Shown here piece by piece: positions 9,220 through 17,757 of a stretch of DNA of 64,000 bases. The notes under the pieces are model-generated. The model worked only from the letters and a program-made list of their open reading frames with translations. It made no database searches and was not told the DNA's origin. A program made the translations under genes and the position numbers. The stretch lies in contig NZ_PCOC01000001.1 of NCBI RefSeq assembly GCF_002975205.1, forward strand, positions 1,364,001 through 1,428,000, written 5' to 3'. Position 1 is the first letter of the stretch, and every line of letters begins with the position of its first letter. This stretch comes from Ochrobactrum vermis (GTDB lineage: Bacteria; Pseudomonadota; Alphaproteobacteria; Rhizobiales; Rhizobiaceae).

Positions 9220-10839
9220 ATGAAGCGATATACACTCGCGTTGGCTTCTGTTGTGCTTGCGTTGCACCCACATATTGCATTTGCAACAGATCAGACACCT
9301 GTTCCGCCCGCGATAACGACTCCTGAAGAAGTCAAAACTCAGGCAGGAACCTTTCACTTTCCGAAAGGCATTCCTGATCAGAAAACGGCAGCTCATATCT
9401 ACAATCAACTCGATCTGTCTCGCGGCGTGAGCGTTTATCTCAATGCATTGCCCGCGGTTTCGGTCCAGGCGATCCACAATGGTTTCCGCGGGGCAGGTAT
9501 TAACGATGGAGATGTCGTTATCTTCTCCAAACTGATGGATTCGCGATCACTGTTCCTCACTGCTAACGCTGACACTGTTTATTTTTGGACTTTCCTCGAT
9601 TTGAGCAAGGGCCCTGTGGTCGTTGAGGCTCCCAGAGATGTCCTTGCCATTGTTGATGATGCGTGGTTTCGCTGGGTAATGGATATTGGTACACCGGGTC
9701 CAGACCGTGGTCTTGGCGGTAAGTATATTCTGGTACCTCCAGGCTATGACGGACCTCTTCCTGAAGGAGGGTATTTTGTTGCCCACTCGAAGACCAACAC
9801 TGTACAGTTGCTCGGTCGAGCTTTCCTGGAAAATAATGATCCGGCACCAGCGGTTGATCGTATCAAGAGTGAGCTAAAGATCTACCCGTATTCGCTTGGT
9901 GGATACGGCAGTAGCATTGGTTCATTTCTAAACGGAACGGGACCGCTGGGAAAGTTTGCAAAACCTGCAACGCCCCGTTTTGTTGAAGGTTCCGGGCTCG
10001 CCATCAATACGATCCCTCCAAACGACCATACTTTCTACGAGCTGCTTGACAAGGTCATTCAGGAAGAACCTGTCACTGCTCTCGATCCAGAGATTGCAGG
10101 CCAGATTGAAGCGATCGGCATTGCGAAAGGCAAGCCATTCGCGCCTGATGATCGAATGAAGAAAATATTGGCTGAGGCTGTAGCGCAAGCCAATGCAACG
10201 GCGAGGGTCTTAAGCGTTAGGCCCCGCGAAGCGGAAGGTTTCCGTTACTATGAGGACAGTGATTCCCTTTGGACAAACCAGTTGTTCGCTGGCGGTTATG
10301 AATTCCTCACTCCGCCGCCGGAAATAACCAAAGATGGCGTGAAGCCTGCCGTCAGCAATGGAGCTCGTAAACTCGATTCGCGCGCATCAATGTTTTATGT
10401 CGCAACAGGCATCACTCCGGCGATGGTGATGCGGTTGCCGAAAATAGGCTCACAATATCTCGGTACCTTCTTTGATGCGCAGAAACAGCCTCTTGACGGT
10501 TCGAAAACCTACAAGATTACACTGCCAGCCGACATTCCAGCAGAAAAATTCTGGTCATTGACGGTCTATGACGTCCAGACGCGCTCCATGCTCCAGACAG
10601 AACAGCTCTTTCCGCGTGCCGGAAGCCAGAACTTCCCCACACCCGCAGCAGAAGCAAACGCGGATGGATCCACAACAATCCATTTTGCGCCGCAAAAGCC
10701 AGATGGCGTTAAGGAAGGAAACTGGATTCAAACTGATCCGAAAAGAAGCTGGTGGTTGATGCTGCGCCTTTACAGCCCGCTGCAAACATTCTTCGACAAG
10801 AGCTGGCGTCCAGGCGAAATTGAAGAAGTTAAAGGATAA
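9220..10839 (+). CDS. Secreted DUF1254/DUF1214 protein (copy B)
   Basis: 539 residues with Sec signal peptide MKRYTLALASVVLALHPHIA...FA. The DUF1254 half contains the VYLNALPAVSVQAIHNGF region and SLFLTANADTVYFWTFLDL. The DUF1214 half contains KITLPADIPAEKFWSLTVYD and the terminal RSWWLMLRLYSPLQTFFDKSWRPGEIEEV. ATG at 9220 is preferred to 9181 because GGAGGGAGA lies just upstream and the signal peptide then begins properly. It is closer to copy C than to copy A: both share the ...YFDQSW/FFDKSW ending and the FWSLTVYD motif. Periplasmic location is inferred. Confidence 0.87.
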   Translation: MKRYTLALASVVLALHPHIAFATDQTPVPPAITTPEEVKTQAGTFHFPKGIPDQKTAAHIYNQLDLSRGVSVYLNALPAVSVQAIHNGFRGAGINDGDVVIFSKLMDSRSLFLTANADTVYFWTFLDLSKGPVVVEAPRDVLAIVDDAWFRWVMDIGTPGPDRGLGGKYILVPPGYDGPLPEGGYFVAHSKTNTVQLLGRAFLENNDPAPAVDRIKSELKIYPYSLGGYGSSIGSFLNGTGPLGKFAKPATPRFVEGSGLAINTIPPNDHTFYELLDKVIQEEPVTALDPEIAGQIEAIGIAKGKPFAPDDRMKKILAEAVAQANATARVLSVRPREAEGFRYYEDSDSLWTNQLFAGGYEFLTPPPEITKDGVKPAVSNGARKLDSRASMFYVATGITPAMVMRLPKIGSQYLGTFFDAQKQPLDGSKTYKITLPADIPAEKFWSLTVYDVQTRSMLQTEQLFPRAGSQNFPTPAAEANADGSTTIHFAPQKPDGVKEGNWIQTDPKRSWWLMLRLYSPLQTFFDKSWRPGEIEEVKG

Positions 10840-10970
10840 ATACTGACCCTGTCGCTGGGTTTAGCGGCAGGAAAAATCCTCTGACAGCATGCAAATCATA
10901 CGAGGCGTTGACGTCTGGCAACAACAGATTGTGAAACGATGGCGTTTATAAAGTGGCGAAGGAGCCTCAC

Positions 10971-13448
10971 ATGCGCAAACTGGCCCTATATCTCTCAGTA
11001 GCTTCTTTGGCCGTATCGACGGCGCATGCAGGGCCGGGTGTTACTACCGCCAAAGTCAACCTTCGTGTGGGGCCGGGAACGGGGTACAACACTGCCGGAT
11101 CAATCCCTGCGGGAGCGGGAGTGGAGCTCGGCGCTTGCGATGCAGGTGGCTCCTGGTGTTCAGTGACCTATCAAGGCAAAAATGGATTCGTCAGCGGACA
11201 GTTTGTTAAAGAAGCTGATACCGAACGGCCGGGGTGGCCCCGCTCGTTTTCCACGGACAAGGGCGCGGAAATTGTCCTTTATCAACCGCAGCTCACCGAG
11301 TGGAAAGAATATGCTGAGCTTTCGGCGCAAATTGCAACCGAAATCAAGGTAGACAAACAGGCCAAACCGGTCTTTGGCATAGTCAGCATTGTTGGAAAAA
11401 CGACGAATGACGGAGCCACTGGACAGGTGGTGTTGAGTGATATCAGGGTGACAGAGCTCAATTTCTCAGCTTTTGATCGGAATGAGCTCGCCGATCTGTC
11501 GTTGGAGATCGGCAAACTCATTACGGTCGGCACTGTGACCTTACCCGCAGAGCGTCTGACCGCGAGCCTTGCCGATTATCAAAGGACCGAGGATGTCACG
11601 GGGCTGAATATAGAGCCACCAACCATTCAGGTTTCCGAGAGTCCCGCCATACTTGTACAGACCGACGGCAAAGCAGTTTATGCCCCGGTAAAGGGCGTGG
11701 ACGGACTTTCCTTTGTCGTCAATACCAATTGGGACCTGTTCCGGATTGATGCAGAAAAGTCGCTCTATCTGCGTGATGGTAAGTCGTGGCTTACCTCTCA
11801 AGATCTTACAGCCACCTGGGAACCTGCAACGACCCTGCCGGAACTCATTTCCAAACTTCCGGACGAAGAAAACTGGAAAGACGCGCGCACCGCGATTCCG
11901 CCTGTTGCGTTTGAGGATGGCAATAAACCAAGCGTCGTTTATTCTGACAAGCCAGCCGAATTGATCCAGTTCAAAGGCAAACCCACACTTGAAGCGATCT
12001 CTGGCACTCAATTGGAATGGGTTTCCAATAGTGAGAACGATGTCTTCTTCAGCAAGGCAGACACGAAGTGGTATGTGCTTCTTTCAGGAAGGTGGTTTTC
12101 GGCAGCCGCACTGGAAGGACCATGGACGTTCGCAACTCCTGATCTACCGGAGGATTTCCGCAATATTCCCGATGATGCACCATATTACACCGTGCGTGCT
12201 TCGGTTCCTGGGACTTCTGAAAGCGCCGAAGCGCGGCTTCGCGCAAGCATCCCGGAGACCGCTCGTGTAGCAACCGATGGTTCAGTAAAGGTCGACGTCA
12301 CATACAGCGGCGATCCGAAGTTTGAGCCAATCAAAGGTACTTCCCTTGAATTCGCGGTCAATACTAATGATCAGGTAATCAAGGTTGGTGACAAATACTA
12401 CGTCCTTAAACAGGGCATATGGTTCGTCGGTGACACTCCCGAAGGTCCTTTTGCTGTAGCCCGATCCATTCCCGAGGAAATCTATAAAATCCCTCCGACG
12501 TCGCCCGTTTACAATGTGACATATGTCCGGATTTATCAGACTGAGGATGATGCTGTCTGGATCGGCTATACAATGGGTTACCTTGGAGCTTATCTTGCAT
12601 GGGATGCCATTGTTTACGGCACTGGCTGGTATTATCCTGCCTATTGGGACTACGGATGGGCTGGTGGATACTGGCCTTATTATCCTCGTCCAATGAGCTA
12701 CGGCATCGGTGCATTCTATAATCCGGCTCGGGGTACATTCGGCCGCTATGGCTATGCCTATGGACCTTATCGCGGGATTGCTGGTGGAGAAGCTTACAAT
12801 CCAATCACTGGAAACTATGTTCGCGGCGGCGGCATAGCTGGTCCGTTAGGCGACAGGGGATTTGTGACTGCCTACAATCCACGCACCGGAAGTGCTGCTT
12901 TCGCGCATGGCGGGCACAATGTTTATGGTTCCTGGGGCACCGCTGGCGTCCGTCACGGTTCTGATTGGGCACGAGCGCACGCAGGCGAAATAGCAGGCGG
13001 AGGTGAAGGTGTTCGCTGGCGTACGTCAGGCGGAAATCATGGTTTAGTGGCAGGCGGTGGAACGGGTGGTGACGTCTATGCTGGTCGTGACGGGAATATA
13101 TACCGTCGTCAGGATGGACAATGGCAAAAGCATTCCGATGATGGCTGGTCCCCGGTCCAAAAGCCTTCTGCTGACAATCTTAAAGAACGCGGTCAACATT
13201 TTGCGACCAAACATCCGGAAGCAGCGACATCGCTACGGGAACGTCACGCTCAAGGACAACCCGCGAAACAGCTAAGTTCTCGTCAAAGACCGGTTGCTCC
13301 AGACCATCTTTCAATTGATCGGGCCGGACGTGAGTTTGGCAATCGGCAGTCGCTTGGTCATCGTATGGAGTTTCATCCAGAGTTCAGGGGGGGTGGATTC
13401 TCTCGTTCCGGCGGGCGTCATGGCGGATTAGGGCTTCGACGACGGTAG
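10971..13448 (+). CDS. Large secreted SH3-domain protein with three internal repeats and Gly/Tyr-rich tail
   Basis: 825 residues. Signal peptide MRKLALYLSVASLAVSTAHA is followed by a bacterial SH3 domain (about residues 22-75: AKVNLRVGPGTGYNTAGSIPAGAGVELG, YQGKNGFVSGQFV). Three related units of about 75-85 residues come next: a K-G turn, then LSFVVNTNWDLF, LEWVSNSENDVF or LEFAVNTNDQVI, then an aromatic 'YY.L..G.WF..... EGP' segment and a P-rich linker. A hydrophobic/aromatic stretch (VWIGYTMGYLGAYLAWDAIVYG) and a Gly/Tyr/Trp-rich tail follow, ending in an Arg/Gly-rich C-terminus. SH3 domains of this kind bind peptidoglycan or other envelope parts. ATG at 10971 follows AAGGAG. It lies between DUF1254 copies B and C. 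Confidence 0.82.
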   Translation: MRKLALYLSVASLAVSTAHAGPGVTTAKVNLRVGPGTGYNTAGSIPAGAGVELGACDAGGSWCSVTYQGKNGFVSGQFVKEADTERPGWPRSFSTDKGAEIVLYQPQLTEWKEYAELSAQIATEIKVDKQAKPVFGIVSIVGKTTNDGATGQVVLSDIRVTELNFSAFDRNELADLSLEIGKLITVGTVTLPAERLTASLADYQRTEDVTGLNIEPPTIQVSESPAILVQTDGKAVYAPVKGVDGLSFVVNTNWDLFRIDAEKSLYLRDGKSWLTSQDLTATWEPATTLPELISKLPDEENWKDARTAIPPVAFEDGNKPSVVYSDKPAELIQFKGKPTLEAISGTQLEWVSNSENDVFFSKADTKWYVLLSGRWFSAAALEGPWTFATPDLPEDFRNIPDDAPYYTVRASVPGTSESAEARLRASIPETARVATDGSVKVDVTYSGDPKFEPIKGTSLEFAVNTNDQVIKVGDKYYVLKQGIWFVGDTPEGPFAVARSIPEEIYKIPPTSPVYNVTYVRIYQTEDDAVWIGYTMGYLGAYLAWDAIVYGTGWYYPAYWDYGWAGGYWPYYPRPMSYGIGAFYNPARGTFGRYGYAYGPYRGIAGGEAYNPITGNYVRGGGIAGPLGDRGFVTAYNPRTGSAAFAHGGHNVYGSWGTAGVRHGSDWARAHAGEIAGGGEGVRWRTSGGNHGLVAGGGTGGDVYAGRDGNIYRRQDGQWQKHSDDGWSPVQKPSADNLKERGQHFATKHPEAATSLRERHAQGQPAKQLSSRQRPVAPDHLSIDRAGREFGNRQSLGHRMEFHPEFRGGGFSRSGGRHGGLGLRRR

Positions 13449-13454
13449 GGGCTT

Positions 13455-13483
13455 AAAACCAGTGGAGTCAATTCACTGGTTTT
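13455..13483 (+). terminator. Hairpin terminator after the SH3 protein gene
   Basis: AAAACCAGTG pairs with CACTGGTTTT across a 9-base loop, with the T-run on the 3' arm. It lies 7 bp after the stop codon, so copy C downstream may have its own promoter or depend on read-through. Confidence 0.7.
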
Positions 13484-13585
13484 ACTCGCCACCAGCCTGA
13501 CGAGGATGTCGCTGTCCGAAAGGCGACAATAACAATACGACTGCTGCAAGTAATCTGCGACGCCAGTACGATAAAGGATCAAACA

Positions 13586-15046
13586 ATGACATTCGCTTTC
13601 AATAAGCCTATCAGCATCGGCGTTTTGATAGCTGGCTTAAGTATTACGTCGGCCGTTCACGCGGAGTCGCTCCAAACGCGCATCGGCGAAATCCCGACAC
13701 AATTCGGTCTGCCTGCAAATCAGGCAGCAGTTGAGAAGCTCTATAATGAAATGGACTTCCAGCGAGCAGTTCAATCTTATCTCTGGGCTTTGCCGATTGT
13801 AGGCTTTGCAGGCTGGCAGGACGCACAGCGCAATGTCTTCGGTGCTGCCGACACAGATATGGTTATTTATGAAAGCGTCAAGGACAAGCTCGGTATTCTG
13901 ACCGCAAATGCCACGACACCTTACATCGTTGGTATGCCCGACCTTTCAAAAACAGGACCACTGGTAATTGATTATCCTCCCGGAGCATCGGCTGGCGGCG
14001 TGGGGGATTTCTGGCAGCGCCCAATAGAAGACATGGGAGAAACAGGTCCTGACAAAGGAAAGGGGGGGAAATATCTGATTGTTGGCCCCGGTCAGACACC
14101 ACCTGACGCTGAAGGTTATACGGTCGTCCAATCTCCTACTGTAAACCTTTTCTTCGCATTCCGCGTTCTGGATCCCGATCCTGCGAAAGGCAAAGAACTA
14201 ATCTCGAAGGTTCGGATCTATCCATACGCTGATCGCGACAAACCCGGTGAAACCCGCTTCATTCAACCTGAAGGTCGTGAATGGAGCCAGGTTCCCCCGA
14301 AAGGCATTGCCTATTGGGAACGGTTGAATGACATATTACAGCGCGAGCCAGTCATGGAGCGTGATCGCTTTTATATGGCCATGTTAAAGCCACTTGGCAT
14401 AGAGAAGGGAAAACCATTCAAGCCCAACGAAAGCCAAAGAAAGTTGCTTGAGCAAGCGGCCGTTCTTGGTGAAAAAATGGCGCAGTCGCTCGCGTTCGAC
14501 AATCGTGATCCCAATGCCCGGTATCGGTCAGACGCCCGCTGGGAATACCTATTCACGTTTGATCCCGGCCAAGACGTGGGCACTTATGCGCCTCTGGATC
14601 AGCGAACCGGCTATTTTTATCAGGCTGTGACGACGAGCCGGGGAATGGTAACGAAAACTCCAGGCGTGGGCCAGGCTTATATCGGTACCGCGCATGACAA
14701 GGACGGTGCATGGCTTGATGGCGGCAAGAGTTACCGCCTTCATGTTCCGGCTGATGCACCTGCCAAATTGTTCTGGTCGCTTACGGTTTATGATACTGAA
14801 ACGCGCGCCTTTTTCGACAATACCCCAGAGGGTATCGTTGATCGTTCATCTCGTGCCGATCTTAAGAAAAATGCAGATGGATCGGTCGATCTTTTCATGG
14901 GGCCGGAAAAGCCAGCTGGACATGAGAAAAACTGGATACCCACCATTCCGGGAAAAGCGTGGTTTGCATTGTTCAGGTTTTACGGCCCGACAGAAACCTA
15001 TTTCGATCAAAGCTGGAAACTACCTGACATCGAAAAGAACGACTAG
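13586..15046 (+). CDS. Secreted DUF1254/DUF1214 protein (copy C)
   Basis: 486 residues with a Sec signal peptide ending SAVHA near residue 26. The DUF1254 half shows FQRAVQSYLWALPIVGFAGW and LTANATTPYIVGMPDL, where copy A has TPNSDTPY. The DUF1214 half shows RLHVPADAPAKLFWSLTVYD, an ENWIPT-like KNWIPTIPGKAWFALFRFYG and the ending TETYFDQSWKLPDIE. ATAAAGGATC upstream of the ATG serves as ribosome-binding site. It is most like copy B. Function is unknown; the three paralogues may form a complex or have diverged ligands. Confidence 0.88.
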   Translation: MTFAFNKPISIGVLIAGLSITSAVHAESLQTRIGEIPTQFGLPANQAAVEKLYNEMDFQRAVQSYLWALPIVGFAGWQDAQRNVFGAADTDMVIYESVKDKLGILTANATTPYIVGMPDLSKTGPLVIDYPPGASAGGVGDFWQRPIEDMGETGPDKGKGGKYLIVGPGQTPPDAEGYTVVQSPTVNLFFAFRVLDPDPAKGKELISKVRIYPYADRDKPGETRFIQPEGREWSQVPPKGIAYWERLNDILQREPVMERDRFYMAMLKPLGIEKGKPFKPNESQRKLLEQAAVLGEKMAQSLAFDNRDPNARYRSDARWEYLFTFDPGQDVGTYAPLDQRTGYFYQAVTTSRGMVTKTPGVGQAYIGTAHDKDGAWLDGGKSYRLHVPADAPAKLFWSLTVYDTETRAFFDNTPEGIVDRSSRADLKKNADGSVDLFMGPEKPAGHEKNWIPTIPGKAWFALFRFYGPTETYFDQSWKLPDIEKND

Positions 15047-15052
15047 ATTGCC

Positions 15053-15072
15053 GTGCGCCCTCTCGGGCGCAC
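15053..15072 (+). other. GC-rich hairpin between cargo genes
   Basis: GTGCGCCC pairs with GGGCGCAC around a TCTC loop, starting 7 bp after the copy C stop. It has no T-run, so it may slow or partly stop transcription, or stabilise mRNA 3' ends, rather than act as a full intrinsic terminator. Confidence 0.55.
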
Positions 15073-15180
15073 TACGCTCGACCTAACAGTTTAGACTTGC
15101 TGCAATATTTTTCCTTAAGCAGGTTCAAACTTAAGGAATTTGCCGAACCTTATGAATTATCAGGAATTGGGGAGACCACA

Positions 15181-16161
15181 TTGAACGTGAAACTTGTACG
15201 GGCTGTCGGCCTGATGATTGCAGCCAGCGTGCCCCTTGTGGCCAATAACAATGCTGAAGCAGCCGAAGGCGGCTCTGGTTTTTACATGCTTGGCAGCAAA
15301 GGGCCAGCTGCAGCCATTCTCCCCCCACTTCCAGGCTTGTACTTACAGAATGATCTTTACATTTATTCCGGTGGTTTAGGCGGATCACGCGGTCTCCCAT
15401 TGGGCGGACGCACGGTGGCGGACATAGACGCAACCGCCGTCATTAATGTACCGACTGCGATCTGGGTAACCCCGGCAGATATTGCAGGCGGCTCGCTGGC
15501 ATTCTCCTTGTCACTGCCGTTTGGGCAAAAAGACATGGAGGCAGGGCTCGAAGTGATTAATCCCGTCACGGGCGCAACGATTTCGCGATCACGTCAGGAA
15601 GACAGGTTCAGCTTTGGCGATCCAGTTGTGTCCGGCATGATCGGTTGGAACTCTGGCAACTGGCACTGGCAAACCGGTGTGATGGTCAACGTTCCGATTG
15701 GTGATTACAAAGACGGATCTCTGTCCAATATATCATTTAACCGATGGGCCGCTGATCTGAATGCTGCTGTAACATGGCTAGACCCAACTACAGGTCTTGA
15801 TGTCTCGGTTGCATCAGGGTTTACCTTTAACGGCGAGAACTCCGCGACTGACTATAAAACCGGTACCGAATTCCACGTCGAATGGGCAATATCCCAGAAC
15901 TTTTCCAAGCAGTTCTCGGCAGGCGTTATTGGTTATTACTATGACCAGATTACTGGCGATAGCGGTGCGGGAGCTCGACTCGGCGATTACAAAGGACGGG
16001 TTGCCGCAATTGGTGCGACGGTCGGGTATAATTTCGAGATGGGGCCAATGCCAGTCTCGACACGCCTGAAATATTTCCACGAGTTCGCGGCCGAAAACCG
16101 GGCAGAGGGAGATGCAGTGTTTCTAACAGTCGCAATACCTCTGGCGGTGCCCGCGCACTAA
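15181..16161 (+). CDS. SphA/MetA-pathway-like outer-membrane beta-barrel protein
   Basis: 326 residues with a signal peptide (about residues 1-25, ending NNNAEA). The mature protein resembles the 'phenol MetA degradation' (PF13557-type) family: GGSGFYMLGSKGPAAAILPPLPGLYLQNDLYIYSG at the start, then many amphipathic strands with aromatic girdle residues. A TTG start at 15181 is preferred: GGGGAG lies about 6 bases upstream and a normal signal peptide follows, whereas the upstream in-frame start would add 28 hydrophilic residues. Members are usually called transporters, but transport has rarely been shown. It is the last cargo gene before the transposon end. Confidence 0.82.
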   Translation: MNVKLVRAVGLMIAASVPLVANNNAEAAEGGSGFYMLGSKGPAAAILPPLPGLYLQNDLYIYSGGLGGSRGLPLGGRTVADIDATAVINVPTAIWVTPADIAGGSLAFSLSLPFGQKDMEAGLEVINPVTGATISRSRQEDRFSFGDPVVSGMIGWNSGNWHWQTGVMVNVPIGDYKDGSLSNISFNRWAADLNAAVTWLDPTTGLDVSVASGFTFNGENSATDYKTGTEFHVEWAISQNFSKQFSAGVIGYYYDQITGDSGAGARLGDYKGRVAAIGATVGYNFEMGPMPVSTRLKYFHEFAAENRAEGDAVFLTVAIPLAVPAH

Positions 16162-16196
16162 CTGGAAAGAAAATTAGCCGCAGCAGTTTTATTATC

Positions 16197-16219
16197 AACC
16201 TGCTGATCATAAGCAGGTT
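16197..16219 (+). terminator. Probable terminator of the cargo operon
   Basis: AACCTGCT pairs with AGCAGGTT around the 7-base loop GATCATA, 35 bp after the last cargo gene. Only a short A/T stretch follows, so termination strength is uncertain. Confidence 0.5.
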
Positions 16220-16321
16220 AATCTCAACAATGGCAAAGCCACGCAGACATTCCGAGCTTCAGTCCGTTACGGCGTCCCGATCCAATGTTGCGTGCCGCGT
16301 AAAGTTCATTGCCCAGTCCAG

Positions 16322-16359
16322 CTTAGCGTACGATTTTTAACTGCTCTTGTTCCGACCCC
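16322..16359. repeat. Right 38-bp terminal inverted repeat of the Tn3-family transposon
   Basis: Reads inward-to-outward CTTAGCGTACGATTTTT ... TTCCGACCCC. Its first 17 bases resemble the inner part of known Tn21/Tn3-group ends (CTTAGCGTACGATTTTTT in Tn21, from memory), and its outer end is CCCC as expected. It is exactly 38 bp, the standard length. The next five bases, GACCA, are the predicted copy of the target-site duplication. Confidence 0.88.
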
Positions 16360-17658
16360 GACCAGATCATTGATCCCAAACACGAGCTCGTTCTTCTGGC
16401 CAAAGTGATCAACTGGCCATTTCTGGAACAGCGCTTTGGTGAGGTCTATAGCGACAAGGCGGGTAAACCACCTTTGCCAACCCGGTTAATGGCTGGACTT
16501 GCCGTCATCAAGCATACTTACAACCTGTCAGATGAAGCGCTCTGCACGCGCTATCTCGACAGCCCCTATGTCCAGTATTTCTGTGGTGAAGAGTTTTTCC
16601 AGCATTCGTTGCCCTTTGATCGTTCCTCCATGACGCGCTGGCGACAGCGCATGGGGGAAGAACGTATCGGTGCTCTGTTGCAGGAAAGCCTGTCGGTTGC
16701 CATTGAGACGGGAGCGATGAAGCCATCGGATACACGCGAAGTCATCGTTGATACCACCGTGCAGCCAAAGAACGTGATGTTTCCCACCGATGCAAAGCTC
16801 TTGCACAGAGCGCTTATACGATTGCTTGCTCTCACCAGAAAGGCCGGACTGAAGCTGCGTCAGACCTATATCCGGGTGGCCAAGTTCGCGCTCATCGATC
16901 AACAGCGTTATGCTCATGCCAAGCAGTTCAAGCGGGCTGGCAAGGCGATGCGTAAGCTCAAGACCTTTCTCGGCCGTGTTATCCGCGATATTGGCCGCCA
17001 GATTGCTGGTAATGACGAACTCAGCCAGATGTTCAGCATAGCCCTTCACCAGGCGAGAACCGTTCTCAGCCAACAGCAGCGTCAAAGGGGCGACAAGATC
17101 TACAGCCTCCATGCGCCTGAAGTCGAGTGTATTGGCAAGGGCAAAGCACACAAGCCCTATGAGTTCGGTGTAAAGGTCTCTGTCGCCACAACATTGAAGC
17201 GCTCAAAGGGTGGTCAGTTTGCCCTACACGCCATGGCATTGCCGGGTAAACCCTATGATGGCCATACACTCGCAACCATCATTCCAGATATTGAGGAGAC
17301 GGTTGGCAATGAACTGTCGCTCATTCTGGCTGATAAAGGTTATCGGGGGCATAATGCACCCGACAGCCACAAGTTCAGGGTCTTCATCACTGGTCAGAGA
17401 CGGCGTGCCACGCCTGCAATCAAACGTCAGATGAAGCGACGATCAGCCATTGAGCCGGTAATCGGTCATTGCAAGAATGAACATCGGATGGATCGAAACT
17501 ATCTGGGTGGCCAGCAAGGCGATGCCATCAATGCAATCCTGGCGGCTGTTGGCTACAATTTCTCCCTGCTACTCAACTGGCTCAGGCTGTTTTTGTGCCT
17601 CGTCACAGCGGCGCTCATCGCGCTTACGCCAAACGAGCGCCAGCCTCAGCACTCATAA
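16360..17658 (+). pseudogene. IS5-type transposase, 5' end removed by the Tn3 transposon
   Basis: The coding frame reads DQIIDPKHELVLLAKVINWP directly from the first base outside the Tn3 repeat. Residues like these follow a short N-terminal segment in intact IS5-group transposases, so about 10-30 codons plus the left IS end are missing here. The rest is complete. The N-terminal DUF772-type domain reads PPLPTRLMAGLAVIKHTYNLSDEALC. The catalytic residues lie in VIVDTTVQPK (D), LILADKGYRG (D) and RRSAIEPVIGHCK (E). The frame continues into the transposon repeat up to a stop at 16324-16326. An internal GTG at 16405 could still start a shortened protein, so residual expression is not excluded. The right IS end lies somewhere in 17659-17690 and was not defined. 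Confidence 0.8.
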
Positions 17659-17681
17659 CCATCTCTCAAAGCATAATCGCC

Positions 17682-17718
17682 AAAATGAAAAGGCCGTTCC
17701 GACAGCATCCGAGCGGCC
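17682..17718 (-). terminator. Terminator of the secreted-hypothetical gene
   Basis: On the minus strand GGCCG ... CGGCC encloses a 17-base loop and is followed by TTTTCATTTT, about 40 bp after the stop codon. The stem is short but the T-run is good. Confidence 0.5.
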
Positions 17719-17757
17719 AAATTTATTCAAGATCGAGATAATTCACGTTCGACGAAC

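Larger units (their letters stand above)
1..16359. mobile_element. Tn3-family transposon with envelope/signalling cargo (left end outside window)
   Basis: Seen: a Tn3-type transposase (minus strand), an intergenic res region, a divergent serine resolvase, a run of same-strand cargo genes, then a 38-bp sequence whose reverse complement starts GGGGTCGG and ends CGTACGCTAAG, the classic GGGG...TAAG shape of Tn3-family ends. This order matches Tn3-group elements, where cargo lies between tnpR and the distal repeat. The other terminal repeat should lie past the missing TnpA C-terminus, some 0.6-0.8 kb left of the window, giving a total near 17 kb (inferred from usual TnpA length). No resistance, metal or catabolic gene is visible in the cargo. 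The element abuts a 5'-truncated IS5-type transposase gene on its right. Confidence 0.85.
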
